Assembly (NCBI RefSeq): GCF_000385375.1
Contig: NZ_ARVV01000001.1
Location: forward strand, 3,596,001-3,660,000
DNA length: 64,000 nucleotides
Direction: 5' to 3'
From: Methyloversatilis discipulorum
GTDB lineage: Bacteria > Pseudomonadota > Gammaproteobacteria > Burkholderiales > Rhodocyclaceae
A program made the position numbers and the translations under genes. Positions 37,142 through 46,600 of the stretch are shown here, piece after piece. Within the stretch, counting starts at the first letter, position 1. Each line of letters begins with the position of its first letter. The notes under the pieces were generated by a model, which did not search any database, was not told the origin of the DNA, and saw nothing but the letters and a program-made list of their open reading frames with translations.

Positions 37142-38491
37142 TCAGCGCAGGCCGAAACGATTCATCAGGTCGTAAAGGGTCGGCCGGCTCACGCCGAGCA
37201 TTTCGGCGGCCTTGACCATATTGCCGTCGACGCGCGCCAGCACGCTGACGACGGCCTTGCGCTCGGCTTCCTCGCGGATCTGGCGCAGATTGAAGAAGCT
37301 GCCGTTCTCTTCCGCCGGCTTCAGGCCCAGGTCAGGCACCATGATCTGGTTGCCGTCGGCCATGATGGTGGCGCGCTTGATGCAGTTCTCCAGCTCGCGC
37401 ACATTGCCCGGCCACTTGTGCGCCTCGATCGCCGCCACCGCCTCGCGCGACAGCGACATCGAACTGCGTCCCTGCTCGCCGGCGAAGCGCTTGACGAAGG
37501 AATGCGCCAGCAGCGCGGCGTCGCCCTCGCGCTCGCGCAGCGGCGGTATCGTGACGACGATTTCGGCGAGGCGGTAGTAAAGATCCTCGCGGAAGCGGCT
37601 TTCGCCGATCAGTGTCTGCAGGTTCTGGTGGGTGGCGCACACCACGCGCACGTCGATCGGAATCTCGTCGCGGCCGCCCAGTCGCTCGATCACCCGCTCC
37701 TGCAGGAAGCGCAGCAGCTTGGCCTGCAGCGGGCCCGGCAGGTCGCCGATCTCGTCGAGGAAGAGCGTGCCCTTGTTGGCGACCTCGATCTTGCCCGGCG
37801 TCTGCTTGGTGGCGCCGGTGAACGCGCCCTTCTCGTAGCCGAACAGTTCGCTTTCGAGCAGGTTGTCGGGGATGGCCGCGCAGTTGATCGCGACGAAGCG
37901 TTCGCCGGCACGCTCCGAACGGTCGTGCAGCGTCTTCGCCAGCACCTCCTTGCCGGTGCCGCTTTCGCCCAGCAGCAGCACGGTGGCGCGCGTTGCCGAC
38001 ACCTTCTCGATGGTGCGCAGCACGCGCAGCATGTTGGCGTCGCGCGTGATGAAGCGGCCTTCGACACCGAGGTTCTGATTGGCCAGGCGCGTGTTCTCGG
38101 TCTGCAGGTCATGCAGGCGGAAGGCGCGCTCGATCAGCAGCGCCAGCAGTTCGGGTTCGAAGGGCTTGGCGTAGAAGTCGTAGGCGCCCATGCCGATCGC
38201 GCGCAACGCGTTGGCGCGGTCGTTCTGTCCGGTCAGCACGATCACCTTGGACTGCGGCGCCAGCGCCATGATTTCGCCGAGCAGGGCCATGCCTTCGGTC
38301 ACATCGTCCGGCGCCGGCGGCAGGCCCAGGTCCATCGTGATGACCGCCGGCTCGTGGCGCCGTATCTGCGCCAGCGCCGATTCGCGGTCACTGGCAAGCA
38401 CCACTTCGTAATCGTCGAAGCTCCAGCGCATCTGCTTCTGCAGCGCAGGATCGTCCTCGACGATCAACAGCGTACGACCCTTGTCAGCCAT
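37142..38491 (-). CDS. prsR: Sigma-54-dependent response regulator PrsR
   Basis: The response regulator of the PEP-CTERM two-component pair. The 449 residues hold a receiver domain (acidic pair in VEDDPAL, phospho-acceptor Asp in ITMDLGLPP, Lys in FYAKPFEPE). A sigma-54-activating AAA+ domain follows, with Walker A LGESGTGKEVLA, GAFTGA (contacts sigma-54) and Walker B LFLDEIGDL. A Fis-type helix-turn-helix at the end is VKAAEMLGVSRPTLYDLM. All functional residues are present, so it should activate sigma-54 promoters when phosphorylated by PrsK, encoded 11 bases upstream. Confidence 0.96.
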   Translation of the reverse strand: MADKGRTLLIVEDDPALQKQMRWSFDDYEVVLASDRESALAQIRRHEPAVITMDLGLPPAPDDVTEGMALLGEIMALAPQSKVIVLTGQNDRANALRAIGMGAYDFYAKPFEPELLALLIERAFRLHDLQTENTRLANQNLGVEGRFITRDANMLRVLRTIEKVSATRATVLLLGESGTGKEVLAKTLHDRSERAGERFVAINCAAIPDNLLESELFGYEKGAFTGATKQTPGKIEVANKGTLFLDEIGDLPGPLQAKLLRFLQERVIERLGGRDEIPIDVRVVCATHQNLQTLIGESRFREDLYYRLAEIVVTIPPLREREGDAALLAHSFVKRFAGEQGRSSMSLSREAVAAIEAHKWPGNVRELENCIKRATIMADGNQIMVPDLGLKPAEENGSFFNLRQIREEAERKAVVSVLARVDGNMVKAAEMLGVSRPTLYDLMNRFGLR

Positions 38492-38502
38492 GTCACTCCC
38501 GG

Positions 38503-40590
38503 TCAGGCGACGGCCGCCGCGGCCGTCTGCTGAGGAAACACGAGCCGGAACAGGCTGCCCCGCCCCGGCTCGCTGATTACTTCGATGCGTCCACCCAGAT
38601 CCTGGATGTAGCGGAAACTTTCATAGGCGCCGATGCCCATGCCGTTCGCCTTGGTGGACTGGAACGGCTTGAACAGGCGCTCGCGCACGAACTCTTCGGT
38701 CATGCCGCAGCCGTTGTCCTCGACCTCGACCACGACGCCCTCCTGTCCGCTGCGCGCCCTGATGCTGACTTTACCGTTTTGCGGCGTGGCATCCAGTGCA
38801 TTCTGCACAAGATGCCCCACAACCCGCTCTATCCGGTCTTCATGAGCACGGATCACCAGTCCGCTCTCGACTTCGAGCGCCAGCGCGCAGCCACTGCGCG
38901 CACGTGACCGATGCAGCCTTTCGAGCAGCGGCGTCAGCGATACCGGCGCCGCCTGTTCGATCGGCTGGGTGCCGGAGCGCAGCTGCAGCAGCATGCTGTT
39001 CATGCGGCCGACCGCGTGCTCGATGGTGTCCAGCATGTCCTGCTGGAATTCCGGGTTGTCGCGATGCTTCTGTGCGTTGCGCAGCAGCAGCGTGAGCTGG
39101 GCAATGAGGTTCTTCAGGTCGTGCACGACGAAGGCGCTCATCTTCGAGAAGGCTTCGAACTTCTTCGCCTCGATCAGCGCCTCCATCGCCTGCGTCTGGT
39201 TCAGCACGCCCGCCACCTGGCGGCCCGCCGTCTTCAGCAGGTCGCGCACCTCCCAGTTCAGGTCGACCAGGGCGCGCGGGCGGCACAGCACGACGAAGCC
39301 GAGCGGCATGTCCTCGCTGCCGAGCGGGCAGATGAGCCAGGCCTCGGGAATCTGCGCCACCCATTCAGGCAGGCGCATGTGGCCATAGACGCCGGGGCGC
39401 GAGCGGTGCTCCTCGATATTGACCACCCACATGCGACCGAGCAGCAGCGCGATCAGCGGACTGTAGGCCGGCTCGCGCGCGTCGATGGCCGGCAGGTTGA
39501 GCCGCGCCGCCGGCGCATACACGCCCTGCTCGTTGCGCAGCCACAGCATGCCGCCCGGGCTTTCGACCAGATCGGCCATCACCCGTATCGACGCCTCGCG
39601 CAAGGTGTCGACGTTGGAGGCGCTGTACAGCGTGTCGGCCAGCTTCAGCCACTCCGCCCGGTAGTCATAGCGCAGGCTGAAGAAGTGCTTGTTCACGAAT
39701 ACACGCAGCCAGGCGCGCACGCTGCCGGAGGCGATGGACGCCACCAGCCCCAGCGCACCGGCTGCCAGCACCACGGTCTGCAGTGCCGCACCCCACTCTC
39801 CGCCGAAGAAACGGACGTAGTAGCCGGCCAGCGCGATGATGAGCAGCGCTGCCCCGGTCATCACCAGCGCCGAAGTGTGGAACACCGCTTCGCGCGACAC
39901 ATTGAGCCGGATCGACCACTCGCGGATGCGCGCCGACGACGCGGCGAACAGCGGAATGGCGATGGCGTGCACCAGACCGCGCACCGCCCACAGGGTCGGA
40001 TCCAGTTCGCGGAACATCAGCGCTTCGGAGAAGAAATAAAGGTCGAACACCAGCGTGAAGCCCAGACCCAGCGTCATCGGCTTGACGCCCCAGCGCCACT
40101 GCTGCGGCGTGTTGCGATAGAACTGCTCGGTCATCACCGCGCCCAGCAGGCTCAGCGCCAGGCCGCACCCCATCAGCCAGACCAGCACCCCCGCGTCGCG
40201 CGGCAACACCCAGGACAGCACGGCGTAGGCGAGCGCACAGGGCAGGACCGTGATCAGGGCCAGCCGTATCAGCCAGGAAGGTTTGCGTACCAGCCCGCGC
40301 AGGGGCTGGCGCCCATCGGGGTCGACCACGCAGGCCGCCAGGAAGAACAGAAAGAGCAGGTAGTGCAGGGCATCGGCCGCGTGCGCCAGCGTCCACCACA
40401 GCGGATGGGGGCGCCACACGAATCCGGTCATCGCGGCACACCACAGGGCGCCGCCCACCATGCACCAGCCGAGCAGGCGGGCGCGCGGCGACCGGCTGGT
40501 GCTCATGAAAAGCTGCAGGCAGAAGGCGGCGAATCCGAGCGCGGCCGCAGCGTATGCGTAAAGCGCAAAGGCGGCGGGGAGGGAATCCAT
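38503..40590 (-). CDS. prsK: PEP-CTERM system histidine kinase PrsK
   Basis: A 695-residue membrane sensor kinase. The N-terminal third is a bundle of about seven or eight hydrophobic segments, then a GAF-like domain (about residues 310-460). The phospho-accepting His lies in FVVHDLKNLIAQL, a noncanonical H-box typical of PrsK, and the ATPase domain contains DNGCGMTEEF and GMGIGAYESF. The signal sensed is unknown. Its pairing with PrsR 11 bases downstream is the usual order. The 94-base gap before it carries a GC-rich inverted repeat. Confidence 0.95.
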   Translation of the reverse strand: MDSLPAAFALYAYAAAALGFAAFCLQLFMSTSRSPRARLLGWCMVGGALWCAAMTGFVWRPHPLWWTLAHAADALHYLLFLFFLAACVVDPDGRQPLRGLVRKPSWLIRLALITVLPCALAYAVLSWVLPRDAGVLVWLMGCGLALSLLGAVMTEQFYRNTPQQWRWGVKPMTLGLGFTLVFDLYFFSEALMFRELDPTLWAVRGLVHAIAIPLFAASSARIREWSIRLNVSREAVFHTSALVMTGAALLIIALAGYYVRFFGGEWGAALQTVVLAAGALGLVASIASGSVRAWLRVFVNKHFFSLRYDYRAEWLKLADTLYSASNVDTLREASIRVMADLVESPGGMLWLRNEQGVYAPAARLNLPAIDAREPAYSPLIALLLGRMWVVNIEEHRSRPGVYGHMRLPEWVAQIPEAWLICPLGSEDMPLGFVVLCRPRALVDLNWEVRDLLKTAGRQVAGVLNQTQAMEALIEAKKFEAFSKMSAFVVHDLKNLIAQLTLLLRNAQKHRDNPEFQQDMLDTIEHAVGRMNSMLLQLRSGTQPIEQAAPVSLTPLLERLHRSRARSGCALALEVESGLVIRAHEDRIERVVGHLVQNALDATPQNGKVSIRARSGQEGVVVEVEDNGCGMTEEFVRERLFKPFQSTKANGMGIGAYESFRYIQDLGGRIEVISEPGRGSLFRLVFPQQTAAAAVA

Positions 40591-40631
40591 CAGGACGCGG
40601 CGTCAGGAGTGTTGCAATGAACCGCATTGTG

Positions 40632-40676
40632 CCCGTGACCCGCCGGGCGCGCAGCGCGCGGCCGACCGGACACGGG
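40632..40676. repeat. Nested GC-rich inverted repeat between the epsB-like gene and prsK
   Basis: CCCGTG and CACGGG flank a second imperfect inverted repeat centred near 40652. On the minus strand the structure begins 9 bases past the epsB-like stop. No T-run follows, so it may be an mRNA processing or attenuation element, or nothing. Confidence 0.3.
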
Positions 40677-40684
40677 GGCGACGA

Positions 40685-42073
40685 TCAGCGGGCGCCGTCG
40701 CCGGTCAGCACGACACGCACGGTCTGCAGCAGCACCAGGATGTCGAGGAAGAGGGTGTGGTTCTTCACGTAGTAGAGGTCGTACTGCAGCTTCTGCACCG
40801 CGTCGTCAACCGAAGCGCCGTAGCTGTAGCGCACCTGGGCCCAGCCGGTGATGCCCGGCTTGACGCTGTGACGGGCGGCGTAGAACGGGATCTGGTCGGT
40901 CAGCTGATCGACGAAGAAAGGACGCTCCGGGCGCGGACCGACGAAACTCATGTCGCCGTGCAGCACGTTGAAGATCTGCGGCAGTTCGTCGATGCGGGTC
41001 TTGCGGATGAAGTGGCCGACGCGGGTGATGCGGTCGTCGTTGCTGCCAGCCCAGCGCGGCTTGCCATCGGCTTCGGCGTCCAGACGCATGCTGCGGAACT
41101 TGAGCACCTTGAAGGTACGGCCGCCCTGACCGACCCGCTCCTGGCGGTAGATGACCGGGAAGCCGGATTCGATCGCAATCGCGATGGCAGCCAGCAGCAT
41201 GATGGGCGCGGTCACGACCAGCAGCACGCTGGCGGCGACGATGTCGAACACGCGCTTGACCGCGCTGCGGGCAAAGCCTTGGCGGAAGCCGTCGCCGTAG
41301 ATGAGCCAGCTGGCACGCAGCGTGTCCAGACGGACCTGGCCGCGCATGCGCTCGAAGAAACTCGACAGGTCGTTCACGGTGACGCCCGCCAACTTGCAGT
41401 CCAGCAGCTCGCGCAGCGGCAGCACGCCACCGCGGCGCTCGCGCACCGCCACGACGATCTCGTTGGCGCGGTGGTCGCGGGCCAGCTGCATCACACAGCT
41501 GCCTTCCGGCATCACCAGCGTGGCCGGCACTTCGACCGCCTCTTCGGCACCGACCGGCACGAAACCGACGATGGTGTGGGTGGCGCTGGCCGAGGTCGAT
41601 ACGCTGGCCCACACGGAAGCCGCCTCAGCGCCGGTACCGACGACCAGGATGCGCCGCGTGAACATGCCGGCACCGTCGGCCTGCAGGAAGGACGCCGCGC
41701 GCAGCAGCAGGATGCCGCCGAAACCCATGCACAGCGACACATCGAGTGCCGGCATCGCGACGCTGCCCTGCGGCAGCAGGCGGAACACCATGTAGGCAAC
41801 CGGCAGGCCGAGCAGGAAGGCAAACAGCACGCGCCCGACCAGTTCGGACAGATTGCGCGGCTGTTCCCGCTGGTACAGGCCCAGCGCGCTCATCAGCAGC
41901 GTCATCAGGATGGCGAACACCGAAGCCGGCAGCAGTGCGGGCAGCAACGATTCCATGCTGGCGGGCGCGCTGATCCAGGCGGCGCCGAAACCGGCGATCA
42001 ACAGCACGATCGCCTCGGCGATAAGTCTCATGAGCGTGACGGAAGGTACGTAGTGACTGAACAGTCTGACCAC
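40685..42073 (-). CDS. epsB: EpsB-type undecaprenyl-phosphate sugar phosphotransferase (PEP-CTERM system)
   Basis: Starts the repeat unit by moving a sugar-phosphate from a UDP-sugar to undecaprenyl phosphate. It has 462 residues with an N-terminal group of membrane helices, a Rossmann-like middle ([15 protein letters not shown]) and a C-terminal sugar-transferase domain. That domain shows the membrane helix [15 protein letters not shown], then [36 protein letters not shown] and [11 protein letters not shown]. The start is GTG at 42071-42073, with AAGGGG 6 bases before it and the start MVRLFSHYV as in relatives; an open frame to 42187 has no family match. A candidate sigma-54 promoter ends 44 bases upstream. 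The symbol is by analogy with the exosortase-linked family. Confidence 0.9.
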   Translation of the reverse strand: MVRLFSHYVPSVTLMRLIAEAIVLLIAGFGAAWISAPASMESLLPALLPASVFAILMTLLMSALGLYQREQPRNLSELVGRVLFAFLLGLPVAYMVFRLLPQGSVAMPALDVSLCMGFGGILLLRAASFLQADGAGMFTRRILVVGTGAEAASVWASVSTSASATHTIVGFVPVGAEEAVEVPATLVMPEGSCVMQLARDHRANEIVVAVRERRGGVLPLRELLDCKLAGVTVNDLSSFFERMRGQVRLDTLRASWLIYGDGFRQGFARSAVKRVFDIVAASVLLVVTAPIMLLAAIAIAIESGFPVIYRQERVGQGGRTFKVLKFRSMRLDAEADGKPRWAGSNDDRITRVGHFIRKTRIDELPQIFNVLHGDMSFVGPRPERPFFVDQLTDQIPFYAARHSVKPGITGWAQVRYSYGASVDDAVQKLQYDLYYVKNHTLFLDILVLLQTVRVVLTGDGAR

Positions 42074-42117
42074 AATCAACCCCTTTTCGGCCGCCCGGAC
42101 GATGCTTCGGACCGGCC

Positions 42118-42131
42118 GCAAATATTGTCCC
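42118..42131 (-). promoter_or_regulatory. Candidate sigma-54 (-24/-12) promoter of the epsB-like gene
   Basis: The minus strand reads CGGGACAATATTTGC: the invariant GG and GC are exactly 10 bases apart, with AC after the GG and TT before the GC as in the consensus TGGCACN5TTGC; the T before GG is missing. A start about 12 bases downstream would leave a leader of about 33 bases before the GTG. PrsR, encoded in the same run, is a sigma-54 activator. GG-N10-GC is common in GC-rich DNA, so this needs testing. Confidence 0.45.
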
Positions 42132-42331
42132 GACGCGGGGGCGCCGGCTTGTTGAGCGCGAACGATATGGGCTGAGCCGGGGATCACGCGTGAATCTGGT
42201 CACAAGAAGCCGCGGCGCACAGGGGCGGTGATAACTAACGCACGTTGCGACGCCGTTTCAGGGCTACTGGCCAGGCAGGGAGACACAAATTTCCACAATG
42301 AAAAAGCGCATTCCGGCGCCCGGCGGCGGCT

Positions 42332-43504
42332 TCAGGCAGCCAGCGCGACCGCAAACACCGTCAGGAAACAGAGCAGCAGCAGCACCTTGCGCCGACGCCC
42401 CGTGGTGAGCAGGCGGGCCGGCAAGGCACGGAGTCTGGCCGGCAGACCGTGGTCGAGCAGTGCCGATCCGCCGGTCGCGTAGGCGTCGGCCAGCGCCTCG
42501 ACCGACACGAAACACAGCGTCGGGTAGCGCTTGCAGGCCTCGGCGATCAGGCTGTCGATGGCTGCCAGACTGTCCTGGTGCCGGGCCTGCCGACCGACGA
42601 AGTTCGAGCGGTGCGTTTCCAGCAGCAGCGGGCGTCGCTGCGCCCACTTGCGCGCCAGCGCGTCCAGCCCGCGCTCAGCGCGGTGGCCGCGCACCGGTTC
42701 GTAATAGTCGTCGCGCACCAGCGCCGTCAGCCCGGAAGCACAGCGCTGGCCGTTCCGGTAGAGCCGGCCGCTATCGACCGGCAGGCCGTCGGCGCCGCGC
42801 CGCTCGTAGCGTTCGCCCGGCGTCACCAGCGCGCGCACGCCAGCCGCCGCCCAGGCGGTCTCGACCTCATCGTTCCAGACGAAGGTCGGTGGCACGGCCA
42901 CCGCCGGCATCACGCCGAAGACGCGGGCGAAGGTCGACACCTCGGCCGTCGCGCGACTGACGATGTCGGCCCTGTCCAGCGCCTGCGAGGGCAGGCTGGA
43001 CGCGTCGGTCCAGCGGCTCTGCAACGGCGACGGCAGGTCTTCGGTGGCTGGAAAGGGCTGGTTTCGCCACGCCCGCAGCGCCGGATCCTGCGCGCAGGCC
43101 CTGTCGAGCACAGCCGGGTGATAGTGCTGCATGCCATGCAGCTGCAGCGAGAACACGCCGCGCGCCACGCCAGCGCGCATTTCCGCCAGCACGGGCGCCA
43201 GCCGGGCGTCGTCCAGCGCGACGCAGGCTTCCGCCTCGTCCGGTCGGGCCGCGTCCGGTCCGGCCAGGATGACGCCCAGGGTCATCACCGGGTGGCGGCC
43301 CTGCGCATCGGCGTGCGCCGACAGCACGCGCGCGATGTCGCGCAGCGCGTCGGCCTGTTCCAGCGGGCCGTAACCCCAGTCGTCCCCCTCGAACACCATG
43401 ACAGGGTGGCGCAGACAGGGCTCGGCCCAGGCGCGCGCGAGATCGCGCCTGACGCAGTAAAGCGCGACCGCCCACAGCAGCAATGCCCCGTAAAGCCCGT
43501 ACAT
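42332..43504 (-). CDS. Membrane-anchored polysaccharide deacetylase-like protein
   Basis: A 390-residue protein I cannot assign to a named family. It has an N-terminal membrane helix (GLYGALLLWAVALYCV) and a second at the very C-terminus (KVLLLLCFLTVFAVALA). Between them is a soluble domain with deacetylase-like features: VFEGDDWGYG (acidic pair), a His cluster LHGMQHYHP, a PPTFVWNDEVE strand, a VRALVTPG segment and LLETHRSNF late in the protein. These fit a glycoside hydrolase/deacetylase-type barrel. GGAGGAGGGG before the ATG at 43504 fixes the start. It is divergent from the VanZ-heparinase gene and about 260 bases upstream of the epsB-like gene on the same strand. A role in trimming N-acetyl groups from the polymer is inference. 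Confidence 0.65.
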   Translation of the reverse strand: MYGLYGALLLWAVALYCVRRDLARAWAEPCLRHPVMVFEGDDWGYGPLEQADALRDIARVLSAHADAQGRHPVMTLGVILAGPDAARPDEAEACVALDDARLAPVLAEMRAGVARGVFSLQLHGMQHYHPAVLDRACAQDPALRAWRNQPFPATEDLPSPLQSRWTDASSLPSQALDRADIVSRATAEVSTFARVFGVMPAVAVPPTFVWNDEVETAWAAAGVRALVTPGERYERRGADGLPVDSGRLYRNGQRCASGLTALVRDDYYEPVRGHRAERGLDALARKWAQRRPLLLETHRSNFVGRQARHQDSLAAIDSLIAEACKRYPTLCFVSVEALADAYATGGSALLDHGLPARLRALPARLLTTGRRRKVLLLLCFLTVFAVALAA

Positions 43505-43689
43505 CGTCCCCTCCTCCGGGTGCGCACTTTCGCACAGACCGGCCGCCGACTCCCGCTCCGGCCCGCGGCCGATCGTGACTGATGGCACTTCCGGCAGCGA
43601 CAAGCCGCCGCCACCCCCTATCGGCCGCCGGTGCCGGTCCGGATAATCGCCGCGCACGTCCTCTGTCAGTCAGCCCCTCGTCCCCGTCC

Positions 43690-46600
43690 ATGCCCTTCGA
43701 AGCGCGCCACACCCGGAACGTCCTCGCGGCATGCGTCGTCTATACCGCGCTGATCCTGTGGGGCAGCCTCTACCCCTTCACCGGCTGGCGACCGACCGCC
43801 GATGCACTGGCCTTTCTCGGCGTGTGGAACACGAAGGCGCTGTCGGCGCCCGATCTGGTCGTCAATGCCCTCATATACATACCGCTGGGCATCGGACTGC
43901 GCTGGCTGACGCGAAGCTGGCCGGCGCTGCTGTCTATCGCGCTGGCGACGGCCTTCGCCGCCGCCCTCAGTTTCGGGGTCGAAGCTGCGCAGGCGCATCT
44001 GCCGCAGCGGGTGCCGTCGCTGGCCGACTTCATCCTGAACACCGGTGGCGGGTTCGTCGGCGCCACGATCGCCGCGCTGCTGACGCCGCGCTGGCGCCTG
44101 GTCGCCCGCCTGCAGGCCTGGCGCGCGCGCAGCTTCCAGCCGACGCGCGACGCCGATCTGGCCCTCGTCGCCATTACCGGCTGGGCCCTGTCGCAGCTGT
44201 CACCCTTCGTGCCCTCGCTCGACCTTGGCACCCTGCGCAACGGCCTCGCACCGCTGGCGGCCACGCTGGGCGACCCGGCCAGCTTCGATTTCGCACGGAT
44301 GGCCGCCTACGCGCTGGAACTGTTCGCGCTCACACTGCTGGCGCGCGACGCCCGCCAGCGCACGGCGTCGCTGACGCGCTTTCTGTGGCTGTTCGTGCTG
44401 GCAGTGCTGCTGTTCAAGGTGGCGGTGATCAGTCGCCAGCTTTCGGCCGAAGCGCTGGCTGGCGCGGCGGCCGGCCTGCTGTTCGGGCTGGCACTGCCGC
44501 GCCGCCTCAAACCGGCACGCCCGGCGCTGGCGGCGCTGGCCATGGTGCTGGCGCTGTCCATCGGCGAACTGACACCGGAACCCGGCGCGCTGCGACAGCT
44601 GAACTGGACGCCCTTCGTCGCTCACCTGAACAATCCGATGCTGGGCCTGAGCGTGCTGATCGACACCTTCTGGCCCTATGTCGCACTGGCGGCAGCTCTG
44701 CACCGTCTGTCGGGCGGCGGGCGCGGCATCACTCCGGTCATCGTGCTGGTCTGCGGCGGCCTCGCCTTCGGGCTGGAATGGATGCAGCAGTACGTGCCTG
44801 GCCGCACGCCCGACATCACGACGGTGGTGATGGCGCTGGCCGGCGCCCTGCTGGCGGTCCGGCATCTGGCGCCGGCAGCCGGTGAAGCGCCGCGGCCGCG
44901 CTCGCCGGTGCGTCCGCGACTGGCATTCACGCTGGTCGCCGCACTGCTGCTGAGCAGCGCCAGCGCGGTGTGGTCGCTCGCACGCACGCCCCCTCCAACC
45001 GTACTCGCCTCGGCGCGCAGCAAACCGACGCTGCCACTGCCCGAGGAACTTCAACTGCCCGCCCTGCCCGGCTTCCGCCACGCGCATCCGCGGCTGCCCT
45101 ACCCGTCGGCCGGCGACATCGTCCGCCTGCGCGCCGAAAACCCCGACTACATCGCTCAGCTCGTCAAGCGCGCCAAAGGCGGCAGCGGCGATCTGAGCGC
45201 GGCCATCGAGGCGGCGGTGCTGGCGCCGGAAACGCAGGACGTGCGTGTCATCGTCGAGCGCGTCGTCCGGATGAAGCCCAACTGGCGCGGCCACGCGCAG
45301 ACCAAGCCGATCGCCCAGGTCTATGACTGGCTGCACGACCGCGTACCGCCGGAACTGATGCCGAAGCTGAAGGACAAGGTGATCGAGGCCTGCAATCACC
45401 AGATCCGCGTCATCCGCCTGGAGGCGCTGTCGCCGTACAACGTCTATCTGTACAACGCGCCCTTCCAGGCGCTGATGGCCTGCGCGCTGTCCATCCACGG
45501 CGACGATCCGCGCGCGGCGCCGGTGATGGCCTTCACCTACGACTACTGGATCAACCGCGTGCTGCCGGTGTGGCGGCAGATCGGCGGACGCAACGGTGGC
45601 TGGCACGAAGGCAACGAATACGTCGGCATCGGCATCGGCCAGGCCATCTACCAGGTGCCCGCCATGTGGCGATCGGCCACCGGCGAGGACCTGTTCCGGC
45701 AGGAGCCGGCGCTGCGCGGCTTCCTCGATTTTCTGGTCATGCGCCAGCTGCCGGACGGCAGCAGCGTCAAGATCGGCGACGGCCGTTTCGGCCGCCGCGC
45801 GGTGGACGACGCACAGGCGCTGGCGCTCGAATACCGCCACGCGGCCGCCTACACGCTGTACGGCAAGCCCGACCGCAAGCCGGTCCCGACCTCGTGGCCC
45901 TGGGGGCCGCTGACCGACACCACGCTGTACTCGCCGGCCGCGGTGCAGACACAGCCGCTCACCCATTACGCCGACGGCCTGGGCTGGCTGCTCGCCCGCA
46001 GCAGCTGGCGCGACGATGCCACCCATCTGAGCTTCAAGGCCGGCGACAACTACTGGTCGCACAGCCATCTCGACCAGGGCAGCTTCACGCTGTACAAAGG
46101 CGCGCCGCTGGCGCTGGACAGCGGCTGCTACTGCGGCTACGGCACCGACCACCATCTGAACTACCACTACCAGACCATCGCCCACAACACGCTGACGGTG
46201 ACCGATCCGGCCGACACGCTGCCGATGCCGGCGCGCCAGAACAAGAAGCCGCGCACCATCGCCAACGACGGCGGCCAGCGCCGTGTCGGTTCCGGCTGGG
46301 ACCTGCACGCCGCGCCGATGGACCTCGAAGACTGGCGCAGCAAGTACGACGACTTCCACACCGGCCGCATGGTGCGCGTGGTCGAACAGGACGGCCTGCT
46401 GATCGCGCTGGCCGACATCACAGCCGCCTACACCAGCGCACAGACCGGCGCCCACAGCTTCCACCACCGCACACGGCGGGTCGAGCGCGCCTGGCGCATC
46501 TTCATCTACGACCGCGCGGCCGACATGCTGGTCGTGCAGGACACGCTGGAAGCGACGCACGCCGAATTCACCAAGCGCTGGCTGCTGCACAGCGCCGAGG

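Noticed and set aside
32870..38533. A 1,887-codon open frame on the plus strand
   Set aside because: It lies antisense to the dehydrogenase, prsT and prsR genes, which have clear family motifs. Its translation is low-complexity, rich in Arg, Gln, His and Val, as expected from the reverse of GC3-rich codons.
43570..43600. TGGCAC at 43,585 as a sigma-54 element for the VanZ-heparinase gene
   Set aside because: GC falls 8 or 11 bases after GG instead of 10, so the invariant spacing is not met.
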